Source of the DNA: Rhodoplanes sp.
Lineage (GTDB): Bacteria; Pseudomonadota; Alphaproteobacteria; Rhizobiales; Xanthobacteraceae
Reading direction: 5' to 3'
DNA: 64,000 bases
Assembly (NCBI RefSeq): GCF_013377085.1
Contig: NZ_JACAAX010000004.1
Coordinates: 124,001 to 188,000, forward strand
Positions 15,410-24,773 of the stretch are shown here, one piece after another. The notes beneath the pieces were generated by a model. The model was given only the letters and a program-made list of their open reading frames with translations, did not search any database and was not told the DNA's origin. Position 1 is the stretch's first letter. Each line of letters starts with the position of its first letter. A program made the position numbers and the translations under genes.

Positions 15410-17563
15410 TCACAGCTTCAGTTGCCGCGCCAGCTCCACGGCGGCCTGGCGCTTCGCCGCCATGTCGGCCTCCAGCGCCTGGTCGGCCTTGCCGATCTCG
15501 GCGAGCCGGTCCTCCTGGGTCTTCAGCGTGTCGAGATAGCGCCGGCCCAGATCCGTCCCGGCACCGACCGACGAAAGATTCCGGCGCAGCCGCTCCTGGT
15601 CGTCGCCGATGCGCTTGCGCTCGGCGTCGAGGCGCGTCCGCTCCGCCCGCGCCCGGTTGATCTCGCCGACCAGGGCGCCGAGCTTCTGCACTGTCTCCTT
15701 GACGGCCGGCGTCTCGTTCTCCAGCCCACGGATGCGGGCGAGGATCTCCTCCGGCGCGTAGTCGGTCAGCATCACGATTTGCCGGTCGGTGCGCTCCAGC
15801 ACCAGTGACGCCTTGGTGGTCTTGCCCTTCGGCGCCGCCACGGTGGCGCGGAAGCGGGTCGGCGTCTCCTCGACGCCCTTGCTGCCTTCGGCCGGCGTCC
15901 AGCCGTCGGCGCGTGCCTCCTCGATGACGATCTCGCGATCCTCGTCGGCCGGCGGCGTGATCTCATAGGCGAGCGTGCGACGTGATTTGATGGTCAGCGT
16001 CAGCTCGCCGTTGACGGCCTTGCCCAGGGTGGTGCGGCGGACGCCTTGGTCCTCGCGGCGGATGTCGGTCTTCGCATCGAGCGCGAAGGTCACGTATTTG
16101 AAGGTGCCGCGGGCGAGCAGCGGCAACTGGGCGTCGCCGACGAAGTTGACGGCGCCGTCGCCCGCCCCGTCGAAGGCCGTGACGATGCCGGCCGGCAGGC
16201 TGGTGTCGCCGTCGTTCTTCAGGCGTACGGCGGCGAGCGGCCGGCGCGGCGAGGTCTCGGGCTGGTAGAGCCAGGTCCGGGTCGCCGTCACCTCGCGGTC
16301 GACGAACGGCACCATCACGGTGTGGCCGGTCGCCACCGACACCTTGGCCGGAAACCGATAGAGAAGCTGGGTCGAGGCCTCCTCGGCCTCGGCCGCCTGG
16401 GCGACGCCCGCGATGGTGTCGAGCTCGGGAGGCGGCGGGGCGGGGGCCGGTATGGCGAGCGCCGGCGCCATCGGCCGTTGCATTTGGCCGACCTGGGGCG
16501 CCGGCATGGCCTCCCGCCGGGCGAACCCGGCCGCCGCCTTGGCGCGCGGCATCGAAGCCTGCTCGACGGCGTCGTCGGTGCGCGGCATCAGCCGCGTCGC
16601 GGTCGTTACCGGCACCTCGATGCGGTCGGCGTAGAAGGCCGTGTAGAGCGACTGCTTCAGTGCCACCGGATTGCCCGAGACCAGCACCAGCTCGACATCC
16701 TTCCAGTCGCCGCCCGTGAGGTTCTCGACCACGGCCCAGCCCTGCAGCCGCGCCTTGCCGCCCTCCTTGGGCAGCACCAGCCGGTACGAGGTCTTCCACA
16801 CCGGCGCCGCGACCACATAGCCGAGCCCGGCCCGCCTGGTGCCCTCGCCCAGAAAGCCGATCGACAACGTGCGGCGATCCTTGGCGCGGTTCTGCGATTG
16901 CCCCGCCAGCGCGCGGTCGATCTGGGCGCGCGTCTCCGGATCGGTGAAGCGCAGCGAGGTCAGATCCTCCAGCACGGCCTGCACCAGGCCGCGCTCGGTC
17001 ATCAGGCTGAGCCGATGCCGCGTCACCGTGCCGCCGTTGGCGGGCAGCGCCGTCTCCTCGGGCTCGACCCGGAAGACCCGGCCCTTGGCCGTGACGGGCC
17101 CGGCGACCTCCACCTCGGCGCCGACCAGGGCGTTGAGGAGCGCGGTCGGCGAGGCGAGCGCGTCCGGGCCGAACGGCAGATCGCGAAAGAGCTCGACCAG
17201 CGGCGCCTTGCCGGGGAGGCTGACGGCGCCGACCCCGCCCTCGCGGTCGAACACGGTCAGACTCTTCAACAGATCGTCGACCTGGTCGAGCCGGACCGGC
17301 AGGTCGATGCTGGCGCCGCCCGTCACGGGGCCGGCGTGCAGGAACTGGGCGAGGCCGGCACTCGACAGCACGACGCGCACCAGCGGCAGCTCGGCGGCGC
17401 CCGCTTGGCCGAGGCCGGCCAGCAGAGCGGCGATCGCGAGGCTGCAGAGGAGGCGGCGTTTCGGGGCGGAGCGCCGGACGGCGGTCGCCACGATCCGGGA
17501 TTGGGGCAGGTGCAAGGTGGTCGCCGGGCGAAGAGCCCGCGACAGCGACGTCGGCTCGAGCAT
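15410..17563 (-). CDS. Secreted DUF4139-domain protein
   Basis: 717 residues from the ATG at 17563 (AGGA eight bases ahead). It has a basic N-terminus, a hydrophobic signal segment (CSLAIAALLAGLG, about residues 41-53) and a cut site after GAA. The central region contains GYVVAAPVWKTSYRLVL and the segment WAVVENLTGGDWKDVELVLVSG, the hallmark of DUF4139. A Pro/Ala-rich linker near residue 390 precedes the second half, and the last 110 residues form a long coiled coil rich in Arg, Glu and Gln. The family is periplasmic or secreted and of unknown function. It stands alone. Confidence 0.82.
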   Translation of the reverse strand: MLEPTSLSRALRPATTLHLPQSRIVATAVRRSAPKRRLLCSLAIAALLAGLGQAGAAELPLVRVVLSSAGLAQFLHAGPVTGGASIDLPVRLDQVDDLLKSLTVFDREGGVGAVSLPGKAPLVELFRDLPFGPDALASPTALLNALVGAEVEVAGPVTAKGRVFRVEPEETALPANGGTVTRHRLSLMTERGLVQAVLEDLTSLRFTDPETRAQIDRALAGQSQNRAKDRRTLSIGFLGEGTRRAGLGYVVAAPVWKTSYRLVLPKEGGKARLQGWAVVENLTGGDWKDVELVLVSGNPVALKQSLYTAFYADRIEVPVTTATRLMPRTDDAVEQASMPRAKAAAGFARREAMPAPQVGQMQRPMAPALAIPAPAPPPPELDTIAGVAQAAEAEEASTQLLYRFPAKVSVATGHTVMVPFVDREVTATRTWLYQPETSPRRPLAAVRLKNDGDTSLPAGIVTAFDGAGDGAVNFVGDAQLPLLARGTFKYVTFALDAKTDIRREDQGVRRTTLGKAVNGELTLTIKSRRTLAYEITPPADEDREIVIEEARADGWTPAEGSKGVEETPTRFRATVAAPKGKTTKASLVLERTDRQIVMLTDYAPEEILARIRGLENETPAVKETVQKLGALVGEINRARAERTRLDAERKRIGDDQERLRRNLSSVGAGTDLGRRYLDTLKTQEDRLAEIGKADQALEADMAAKRQAAVELARQLKL

Positions 17564-17795
17564 GGTGCGATCCTGTCGTTGCAAAACTGTCGTTGCAGGG
17601 TCGCGCACCGTCGGGCCGGGCCCGGCCGCCGGAACGCGACGATCGGAAACACGGGCGGTATGTCAGTCCGGAACCAGGGCGGCGTGAGGGCCAAAAGACG
17701 CTCGCACGGCGGCGTGCTCTCGTTTGTGCACGGCACGCCGGCGCCGGTTCAGATGACGCCGGCCTTCCTCGAGGTCGTAGCCCGGCCTATGTCGA

Positions 17796-18341
17796 CTATT
17801 TGGCTTCGGCGGCCTTGGCGGTGGCGCGGGCGATCGACTCCATCACCAGCTTCTCGGCGCCGTCGGCATCGACCCAGCGCACGATGGTGACCCACTTGCC
17901 CTTTTCGAGGTCCTTGTAGTGCTGGAAGAAGTGGCCGATCTGCTCGCGCATGATCGGCGGCAGGTCCTCGTAGGTCTTCACGTCGGTGTAGAACGGATGC
18001 AGGTCGTCGACCGGCACGGCGATGATCTTCTCGTCGCCGCCGGCCTCGTCCTCCATCAACAGGGCGCCGACCGGGCGGCAGCGGATCACCGAGCCGGGGA
18101 ACACCGGGACGCGGTTCACCACCAGGACGTCGAGGGGGTCGCCGTCCATCGACAGCGTATGCGGAATGAAGCCGTAGTTGCCGGGATAGAACATCGCCGT
18201 GTGCAGGAAGCGGTCGACGAACAGGGCGCCCGACGACTTCTCGATCTCGTACTTGACCGGTTCGCCGCCGAGCGGGATCTCGATCACCACATGGACGTCC
18301 TTGGGCGGATTGCGACCGGGCGAAATCTCGGCGAGGTTCAT
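17796..18341 (-). CDS. ppa: Inorganic pyrophosphatase, soluble family I
   Basis: 181 residues from the ATG at 18341, with GGAG close upstream. It hydrolyses pyrophosphate to phosphate and pulls biosynthetic reactions forward. The active-site signature DGDPLDVLV is complete. FVDRFLHTAMFYPGNYGFIPHT and VPVDDLHPFYTDVKTYEDLP are also typical, as is the C-terminal HYKDLEKGKWV. It is a cytosolic Mg-dependent hexamer in other bacteria. It is a single gene, with a palindromic repeat upstream. Confidence 0.97.
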   Translation of the reverse strand: MNLAEISPGRNPPKDVHVVIEIPLGGEPVKYEIEKSSGALFVDRFLHTAMFYPGNYGFIPHTLSMDGDPLDVLVVNRVPVFPGSVIRCRPVGALLMEDEAGGDEKIIAVPVDDLHPFYTDVKTYEDLPPIMREQIGHFFQHYKDLEKGKWVTIVRWVDADGAEKLVMESIARATAKAAEAK

Positions 18342-18503
18342 GGGAGCTCCACCTGCAGCGTGTTCGTTTCGGCCGGCCGGGTCCCGGCGCCGCCAACGCG
18401 TCTGCTTACTGCGGCGGAGCCCGGCGCGACAACTGGATTTCGCTTTTTCACCCGACCCTGGCGGCGATGGCGATAAATACATTAGCCCGCGACGCATATC
18501 TGC

Positions 18504-18596
18504 GTCATGCGCGGGCTTGACCCGCGCATCCATCCACTTCGCAAAAAGCGCATTTTTTCGAAGATGATGGATCGCCGGGTCAGGCCCGGCGATGAC
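18504..18596. repeat. Intergenic palindromic repeat, GGGCTTGACCC family, copy 1
   Basis: GTCATGCGCGGGCTTGACCC and the facing GGGTCAGGCCCGGCGATGAC form the ends; an AT-rich centre (AAAAAGCGCATTTTTTCG) holds a small hairpin. A second copy lies at 61300-61392. It lies between the DUF1847 gene and ppa. Confidence 0.8.
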
Positions 18597-18609
18597 GCCG
18601 AGGCGGGTG

Positions 18610-19272
18610 TCACAGCCCCTTCAGGCGGTCGGCGTCCATCACCCGCTTGCTGTAGCTCTTGGCGGTGTAGAGCGCCGCCACCGGATTGTGGCCGAGCACG
18701 CGGTCCTTGGTGAGAAGCGTCGTCACCGGCGCCTCGGAATGCTTGCAGAACAGCGCGTCGTGTCCGACGCACAGGCCGATGATCACGTTGAGGTCGGTCT
18801 TCCTGGCGTTGAGCGTGACGGCCTGCAGAATCGGATTGCAGCAGGCCTCGAAGGTGCCGGGCCGGATCTTCTGCGCGTCGGGCACGCCGATCTCGCATTT
18901 GTCGGTCGAGCCGACCTTGCACAGGACGGTCTGCGGCGCAAATCCGCCGCGGCGCAGGATGGTGGCGAACAGCCGCGCCTCCTCGATCAGGCCGACGCAG
19001 GTCGCGATGCCGATCCGCTTCGCTCCGATGCGCCGTGCGAAGGCGAGCGTCTCCTCGACCCGGGTGAGCTTGCCGTAATAGGTGCCCTCCACCTCGGCGG
19101 CCGCGTGGGCGAGCTTGGCGTCCGGCCCGCCGTCGCGGTAGCGCGACAAGGCGTCCGCGAGCACGTCGGGCGGCGTCGCGTCGGTGAGGCAGAAATCCGG
19201 CCTGTTGTGCCGCGGATTGTGACAGTCGAGCTGCCCGCAGTCGGAGCAGGTCGGTTCGGCAGGCTTGGTCAT
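18610..19272 (-). CDS. DUF1847 metal-binding protein
   Basis: 220 residues. The Cys-rich N-terminus CSDCGQLDCHNPRHNRPDFC suggests a metal or zinc site. The core has GIATCVGLIEEARLFATIL, LCKVGSTDKCEIG, EACCNPILQA and IIGLCVGHDALF, the conserved Cys patches of DUF1847. The family is often called a predicted metal-binding protein with no proven activity. The start is taken as the ATG at 19272 because the in-frame upstream part is Arg/Pro-rich. It is transcribed alone. Confidence 0.8.
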   Translation of the reverse strand: MTKPAEPTCSDCGQLDCHNPRHNRPDFCLTDATPPDVLADALSRYRDGGPDAKLAHAAAEVEGTYYGKLTRVEETLAFARRIGAKRIGIATCVGLIEEARLFATILRRGGFAPQTVLCKVGSTDKCEIGVPDAQKIRPGTFEACCNPILQAVTLNARKTDLNVIIGLCVGHDALFCKHSEAPVTTLLTKDRVLGHNPVAALYTAKSYSKRVMDADRLKGL

Positions 19273-19596
19273 GACGGTTCCGTTGCGACGGTCGGCCGGC
19301 CCGGGCGGGCTGGCCGCGATGCGCCCGGCGGGGCCGAAGCGCATTGGGTGAATGCTACCGCGTCGTCGATCGGCGGACTTCCGTGCAACTACGGCCGGTC
19401 GATGCGTGCCGTCGTGGTTAATCCCGTCGGTGCAACGAGTTCCGGCAAGTCGATAGGATAATCATGCTGTCGCCAGCGCGAAGAAGAGCAGGCCGTTTTC
19501 TTGACAAGCACCGCTGTGGAGCGGAGATCCTCGGACAATGATGCAGGTCTATGCCGCGCGTGCCCGGGCGCCGGACTGCCACACGAAAGGACGCTC
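19273..19596. other. Divergent gap between DUF1847 and cysE genes
   Basis: 324 bases. A TTGACA at 19501-19506 is a possible -35 box for cysE, but no good -10 follows at the proper distance. No gene or repeat is evident. Confidence 0.4.
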
Positions 19597-20454
19597 GTGA
19601 GCTTCGCGACCCCTCTGCACGCCACCACGGCGCGCCGTCCGTCCGTCCATGCCGACCGACTCTGGACGCGCCTGCGCGACGAAGCCGAAACCATGCTGCG
19701 CAACGCGCCGGAGTTCGGCGCGCTGGTGATGTCGACCATCCTGGGTGCCGACGGCTTCGAGGACGCGGTGGCGCGGCGCATCGCGGCGCGGCTCGCCAAT
19801 GCGGACGTCTCCGTGCCGGTGCTGCGCGATGCCTTCCGGCATGCCTTCGCGGACGATCCGGCGATCGGCCGCGCCGTGCGGGCCGACGTGCTCGCCGTGC
19901 TCGACCGCGATCCGGCGACCGCGCGGCTGATCGAGCCGGTGCTGTTCTTCAAGGGCTTTCACGCCATCCAGGGCCATCGCCTCGCCCATTGGGCGTGGCG
20001 GCGCGAGCGGCGCGACCTCGCCCTTTGGCTGCAGAGCCGGTCCTCCGAGGTGTTCCAGACCGACATTCATCCGGCGGCACCGTTCGGGCAGGGCATCTTC
20101 CTGGATCACGCCACCGGTTTGGTCGTCGGCGCCACCGCCGTGGTCGAGGACAATGTCTCGATCCTCCAGGCCGTGACGCTCGGCGGCACCGGCAACGAGA
20201 CCGGCGACCGTCATCCAAAAATCCGCCACGGCGTGCTGATCGGGGCCGGCGCCAAGATCCTCGGCAATATCGAGATCGGCCACTGCGCCCGCATCGCTGC
20301 CGGCTCCGTCGTGCTCAAGCCGGTGCCGCCCGCCACCACGGTCGCCGGCGTGCCGGCCCGTGAGGTCGGCCCGGCCGGCTGCGCGGAGCCCGCCCGTACC
20401 ATGGACCAGATCCTCGGCGAGGACGCCTACGAGTCGTTCGTCTACGTGATTTGA
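19597..20454 (+). CDS. cysE: Serine O-acetyltransferase
   Basis: 285 residues from a GTG at 19597 with GAAAGGA six bases ahead; this length fits CysE (about 270-285). It transfers acetyl from acetyl-CoA to serine, giving O-acetylserine for cysteine synthesis. The N-terminal helical domain is followed by FFKGFHAIQGHRLAHW, DIHPAAPFGQGIFLDH and VTLGGTG, then left-handed beta-helix hexapeptides (HGVLIGAGAKILGNIEIG). The C-terminal tail after VAGVPAREVG carries the regulatory region. It lies tail-to-tail with the winged-helix/TPR gene; no other cysteine gene is adjacent. Confidence 0.95.
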   Translation: MSFATPLHATTARRPSVHADRLWTRLRDEAETMLRNAPEFGALVMSTILGADGFEDAVARRIAARLANADVSVPVLRDAFRHAFADDPAIGRAVRADVLAVLDRDPATARLIEPVLFFKGFHAIQGHRLAHWAWRRERRDLALWLQSRSSEVFQTDIHPAAPFGQGIFLDHATGLVVGATAVVEDNVSILQAVTLGGTGNETGDRHPKIRHGVLIGAGAKILGNIEIGHCARIAAGSVVLKPVPPATTVAGVPAREVGPAGCAEPARTMDQILGEDAYESFVYVI

Positions 20455-20481
20455 AGGTCGACGCCTTAACCCGGCGGGGGC

Positions 20482-22320
20482 TCAGTTGACCGCGCGGCCG
20501 GCGATGCGGTCGAGGTCGCCGGCCAGGCGCTCCACGATGTCGCGGGATGCGATGACGCGCGACAGACGATCGCGCGCCTCGTCGATCCAGGTCGGTCGAC
20601 GCGCCTGCAGGGTCGCGAGCGCGGCACGTGCGCCGGCTGCGTCCCCCATGCGGGCCGCCAGCAGGGCGCGCGCGACCAGGTTGAAATCGAGATCGCCGGG
20701 CATCTGGTCGGCGCTGATGGCCGCGGTGGCGAGATCGTCCTGGAGATAGGCGGCGAGGAACAGCGACCAGGCGAGCGGCAGCGGGTTCGACGTGGTGCTG
20801 CGTCGCGCCTGCTGCAGCAGCGGCAGGCCGCGATCGATGTACCCCATCGCCACGAGCTGGGCGCCGACCTGCATCAGCACCCGAAGATCATAAGGGTTGA
20901 GGGCCAGCGCCTTCTCGCCGAGGTCGAGACCGCGATCCGGGAAGCCACGGGCGACCTGAATCTGCATCAGCGTGTAGTGGGCCCGCGCGCTCGCCGGGGC
21001 CAGCTCGACGGCGCGTCGCGCCAGCACCAGCGCGCGCGTCAGGTTGTCGCTCGCGCCGAAGCTCAGCGTGTAATCCCGCAAGTAGAGGCGGGCCAGGAGG
21101 ACGTGGCCGTAGGCGAAGGTGGGGTCGTCGACGATCGCCTTCTCCAGGCACGCCCGCGTGTGCTCGCGCCGATCAGCGTCGAAGTAGCGCGCGACCTGGG
21201 TGGCATCGAGCAGGCAGTGAGAGGGCGACGGTGCGCCGTCGCCGGGCTTGCGCCGTTCCGCCGCCGCGATGATGCCGAACGGCTGCAGCAGGGCGCTCGT
21301 GATGTGGAGAATGAGGTGCGGCGGGGTCACGTCGCCGGCGCCGGCCGCCTGGTCTGCGGCAAAATCGTCCTGCCAGACCACCGTCCGGTCCGGCATCGCG
21401 ATCAGACGGACGCTCAGGAGCGCCTGGCCGTTTGCTGCGCGGACGAGCGTCGGCGCCAGCACGTAGTCCAGCCCTGGCATGTCGCCGCCGGCGTTGCCGG
21501 CCTCGAGCAGATTCGGGGCGGCCGTCACCACGGTGATGTCCTCGAACCGCGACAGCGCGTTGGTCAGCGCGGCGTGCACCCTCGTGGCGTCGAGCGCCCC
21601 CGCCTGCGGCCGGCCGATCGTCGCGATCGGCTCGATCGCGATGCGTGGCCCGTCACGGCGGCGCTCGATCGCCCCGACGGTAAGCTCGCCGGTCGCGGCC
21701 GTGAGTCGTTGCATGTTCCATGCGTCGATCACCAGCACGTCCAGCAGGCCGTAGCCGACGATGCCGAGCAGCACCAGCCCTACGGACGAGAGCCGGGCCG
21801 GAAGCCGCCGTCCAGTGCTCGACGCGGCGGTCGAAAGCTCCGGTCCATCGCCCGACGGCGGCTCCGGTGCGGATGGCGGCGCCGGGAGAGGCTCCTGAGG
21901 CAGAAAGACCGGGACGTAGCGCCCGCGCGGCAGCGCGATCCGGACCGGATCGTGACGGCCGCCGTCGGCGTAGTACCGCGCCAGCTCCTGGCGCAGACGG
22001 GCCGCCTCGGTGCGGACGATCGACTGGGTGTTGGGGTCGAAGCTCGAGTCACGACCGAGCGCTTCGACCGCGATGGTGTAGCCCTTGATCTGGTCGTCCT
22101 TGCCGGCGAGCGTCCGCTCGACCACGTAGCGCAGGAAGGCGACGATCTGGGGCGAGTCCCGGAATCGCGTGCTCGATGTCACCCGCGTCAGCGCCGCAGC
22201 AATTTCGGCATCCGACGGGCGATTGCTGTCGCCCAAGTCCGGCAAGATTAGTACATCCTGAGTAGTCAATTTTCGGAATTGACGTGGCCCCGACCACCAT
22301 ATCGGGGCGCATGCAGCCAC
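20482..22320 (-). CDS. Winged-helix / transmembrane / TPR regulator-like protein
   Basis: Up to 612 residues. Residues 45-140 match a conserved N-terminal domain seen in Bradyrhizobium-type TPR and cyclase-like proteins: FLRYVVERTLAG, IKGYTIAVEALGR, FDPNTQSIVRTEAARLRQELARYY and LPRGRYVPVF. A Pro-rich stretch and one membrane segment (about 180-200) follow, then an extracytoplasmic-type region like the TolB N-terminal domain (about 225-330), then TPR-like helices to the end. The start is unsure: ATG 22320 has no ribosome site and the first residues overlap a perfect inverted repeat. A TTG about 90 bases inside, preceded by AGGATG, is an alternative. It may sense and relay a signal through DNA binding, but this is unproven. 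Confidence 0.75.
   Translation of the reverse strand: MAACAPIWWSGPRQFRKLTTQDVLILPDLGDSNRPSDAEIAAALTRVTSSTRFRDSPQIVAFLRYVVERTLAGKDDQIKGYTIAVEALGRDSSFDPNTQSIVRTEAARLRQELARYYADGGRHDPVRIALPRGRYVPVFLPQEPLPAPPSAPEPPSGDGPELSTAASSTGRRLPARLSSVGLVLLGIVGYGLLDVLVIDAWNMQRLTAATGELTVGAIERRRDGPRIAIEPIATIGRPQAGALDATRVHAALTNALSRFEDITVVTAAPNLLEAGNAGGDMPGLDYVLAPTLVRAANGQALLSVRLIAMPDRTVVWQDDFAADQAAGAGDVTPPHLILHITSALLQPFGIIAAAERRKPGDGAPSPSHCLLDATQVARYFDADRREHTRACLEKAIVDDPTFAYGHVLLARLYLRDYTLSFGASDNLTRALVLARRAVELAPASARAHYTLMQIQVARGFPDRGLDLGEKALALNPYDLRVLMQVGAQLVAMGYIDRGLPLLQQARRSTTSNPLPLAWSLFLAAYLQDDLATAAISADQMPGDLDFNLVARALLAARMGDAAGARAALATLQARRPTWIDEARDRLSRVIASRDIVERLAGDLDRIAGRAVN
22265..22283. promoter_or_regulatory. 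Perfect inverted repeat, possible operator
   Basis: GTCAATT, five bases, AATTGAC. It lies at the start of the winged-helix/TPR gene and is AT-rich against a GC-rich background. It has the form of a dimeric regulator site, which would fit autoregulation if the true start is downstream. Confidence 0.45.
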
Positions 22321-22369
22321 AACATCTTACAATTTAGAATAATTAGTAATACGCATCTGCAACTCGATA

Positions 22370-22393
22370 ATTGAATTGTACCCTCAATTCAAT
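22370..22393. promoter_or_regulatory. Second AT-rich inverted repeat
   Basis: ATTGAATTG, six bases, CAATTCAAT: a perfect nine-base inverted repeat in the divergent gap between the winged-helix/TPR gene and the next gene. It shares the CAATT half-site with the repeat at 22265-22283, suggesting one regulator binding at two places. Confidence 0.45.
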
Positions 22394-22546
22394 CGCCCGT
22401 TACCGTCATGGCGAGTGATAACTTTCGGCTATCCGACATCTGACCGTCACCTGACGGCCAGAGCTTTGCCGCAGTAAGGAACAGGTAACCATTCGGGTCG
22501 AACCCTGCCCATCATGAAACACCGCGTCAGGGGGACGGAAACCGCA

Positions 22547-22972
22547 ATGGCGAATCAGAAAAGTGATGGTGGAAGCGACCGGCGGAAGTCGCGGACCGCA
22601 GTCGAGCGGACGGCGCTGTGCGTTCTGCGCGCCGACCTGCCGCGATTGCGATCCGCGCTGGACACCTATGCGCGCTGCATGGCCGAGGTGGTGACCGAGC
22701 TGTCCGGGTCGGACGACGGGGCGGCTCGCCGGCTCGACCTGCTCGGCAGCCTGCGCCGCGAGCACGACGCCGCGCTCGCCGACCTGGAGCGCATCGTCGG
22801 ACTGCTGGAGGCCGGCGGGCTCGGCGACCCGGATGCGGTCGACGGGGAGGACGACCGCCGCGAGGTTGGCCGTGCGATCGATTCGGTCGCCGCCCGTCGG
22901 CGCGGCTGGCGTGACCGAGCGATGCGGCGGTGCGAGCAGATCCAGCACAAGCGCAACGTCGTGGAAGGGTGA
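22547..22972 (+). CDS. Hypothetical protein
   Basis: 141 residues from the ATG at 22547 (GGGGGACGG somewhat upstream); an ATG at 22514 would add eleven residues but lacks a ribosome site. It is predicted all-helical, Arg/Asp/Glu-rich and soluble, with no signal or membrane segment. It lies 58 bases before the chemoreceptor gene and may share its transcript. I recognise no family. Confidence 0.5.
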   Translation: MANQKSDGGSDRRKSRTAVERTALCVLRADLPRLRSALDTYARCMAEVVTELSGSDDGAARRLDLLGSLRREHDAALADLERIVGLLEAGGLGDPDAVDGEDDRREVGRAIDSVAARRRGWRDRAMRRCEQIQHKRNVVEG

Positions 22973-23030
22973 CATTTCGGCCTCCGAGCGCGGCCGAACG
23001 GCGGCGGTCCGGCGGGGGCAGGAGGGGGCC

Positions 23031-24713
23031 ATGTCATTGTCGAACGTAAAGATTCTTTACAAGATTCTGGGCTGCTTCGGGCTCCTGCTGGTCGTCGTGG
23101 CCGGCGCCGTGTGGTTCACGGCGACCCGGATGGTGGCGATCGATGCCGAATACTCGGCGATTATCGAGCGCGACGTCGCCGGCATGAAGGCCGGGCTGCG
23201 GGCCAACCAGGAGGTCTTCAATTTCGGCCGCCTGACCTGGCGCCTGATCGCCGAGACCGACCCGGCCGACCAGCAGCGGACGCTGGCCGAGCTCCGTGCG
23301 ATCGAGAAGGACGTCTCTGCGCTGCTCGACGGCGCCAAGAAGGACCTGCCGCAATTCGCGGCCCGGTTCGAGACGGCGCGCACCATGTTCGCGGCAGCCC
23401 ATCTGGAGATCGCGGCGATCGAGAAGGCGGCGGCGGCAAACGACAAGGCGGCGGCGCTGCGGGCCGGCAAGGCACTGCAGCCGAAGACCGCGGAGCTGCG
23501 CCAGTACATGCGCTCCATCACGGCCGACGTGGAAAAATCATTGCAGCAACGGTCCGACGCCGCCACCGCAGAGGTGATGCAGACCATCAAGGTCACGGTT
23601 GCGTCGATCGGCATTGCGGCTGGGCTGGTGCTGGCGCTCGCCTTCGGCGTCGCCCAGTTCGGTGTCGCCAAGCCGCTCGGCAGCCTCGCCGGCATCATGC
23701 AGCGGCTGGCCGGCGGCGATCTGGCGGCCGAGGTGGCCGGGGCGGAGCGCGGTGACGAGGTCGGCCTGATGGCGCGCAGCGTCGCGGTCTTCAAGCAGAA
23801 CGCCGTCGAGACGCTGCGGCTGCGCAAGGAGCAGCAGGAGGCGGAGGTCCGTGCCGCCGCCGCCCGCAAGCAGGAGCTCGCCAAGCTGGCCGACGGCTTC
23901 GAGTCGGCGGTCGGCACCATCGTCGGGGCCGTGTCGTCCGCCGCCACCGAGCTCGAGGCCGCGGCCTCGACCCTCACCCACACGGCGCAGACGACCCAAC
24001 AACACGCCGGTGCCGTCGCGGCCGCGTCCGAGCAGGCCTCGGCCAATGTCTCGTCGGTCGCCTCCGCGACCAACCAGATGGCCGCCTCGGTCAACGAGAT
24101 CAGCCGCCAGGTCAGCGAATCGACCCGGATCACCGGCGAGGCAGTGCGACAGGCGGAGAAGACCGATGCGCGCATCGGGGAGCTCTCCGAAGCGGCGGGC
24201 CGCATCGGCGACGTGGTCAAGCTGATCACGGCGATCGCCGAGCAGACCAACCTGTTGGCCCTCAACGCCACCATCGAGGCGGCCCGGGCCGGCGAGGCCG
24301 GCAAGGGGTTCGCCGTCGTCGCCCAGGAGGTCAAGGCGCTCGCCGCCCAGACCGGCAAGGCGACCGGGGATATCTCGGCGCAGATCGCCGCCATGCAGGC
24401 AGCGACCGAAGATTCGGTCGGGGCCATCAAGGAGATCGGCGGCACCATCGGCCGCGTCGCCGAGATCGCGGCGACCATCGCGGCGGCCGTCGAGGAGCAG
24501 GGCGCGGCGACCGGTGAGATCGCCCGCAATGTCCAGCAGGCCTCGGCCGGCACGACCGAGGTGGCGCGCAACATCTCCGACGTCAACCAGGGCGCCGAGG
24601 AGACCGGGGCGGCGTCTGCCCAGGTTTTGTCGTCGGCCCAATCGCTGTCCAAGGACAGCAACCGGCTCGCGCACGAGCTCGACACGTTCCTGGCAACCGT
24701 CCGGGCGGCCTGA
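23031..24713 (+). CDS. Methyl-accepting chemotaxis protein
   Basis: 560 residues; AGGAGGGGG lies right before the ATG. Membrane helix 1 is at about 9-30, a helical periplasmic bundle runs from 31 to 180, helix 2 at about 186-207, a HAMP domain with [17 protein letters not shown] follows, and the signalling domain has the invariant tip [35 protein letters not shown]. It transmits binding of an unknown ligand to CheA/CheW. No che genes are near. It has no C-terminal CheR-tethering pentapeptide. A GGDEF-EAL gene follows 60 bases on. Confidence 0.95.
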   Translation: MSLSNVKILYKILGCFGLLLVVVAGAVWFTATRMVAIDAEYSAIIERDVAGMKAGLRANQEVFNFGRLTWRLIAETDPADQQRTLAELRAIEKDVSALLDGAKKDLPQFAARFETARTMFAAAHLEIAAIEKAAAANDKAAALRAGKALQPKTAELRQYMRSITADVEKSLQQRSDAATAEVMQTIKVTVASIGIAAGLVLALAFGVAQFGVAKPLGSLAGIMQRLAGGDLAAEVAGAERGDEVGLMARSVAVFKQNAVETLRLRKEQQEAEVRAAAARKQELAKLADGFESAVGTIVGAVSSAATELEAAASTLTHTAQTTQQHAGAVAAASEQASANVSSVASATNQMAASVNEISRQVSESTRITGEAVRQAEKTDARIGELSEAAGRIGDVVKLITAIAEQTNLLALNATIEAARAGEAGKGFAVVAQEVKALAAQTGKATGDISAQIAAMQAATEDSVGAIKEIGGTIGRVAEIAATIAAAVEEQGAATGEIARNVQQASAGTTEVARNISDVNQGAEETGAASAQVLSSAQSLSKDSNRLAHELDTFLATVRAA

Positions 24714-24773
24714 GAGTTGACTTGGCCCGACCGAGGTCGGCATCTGGACCGTGGTTCGCAACCGAGTGAGGAC

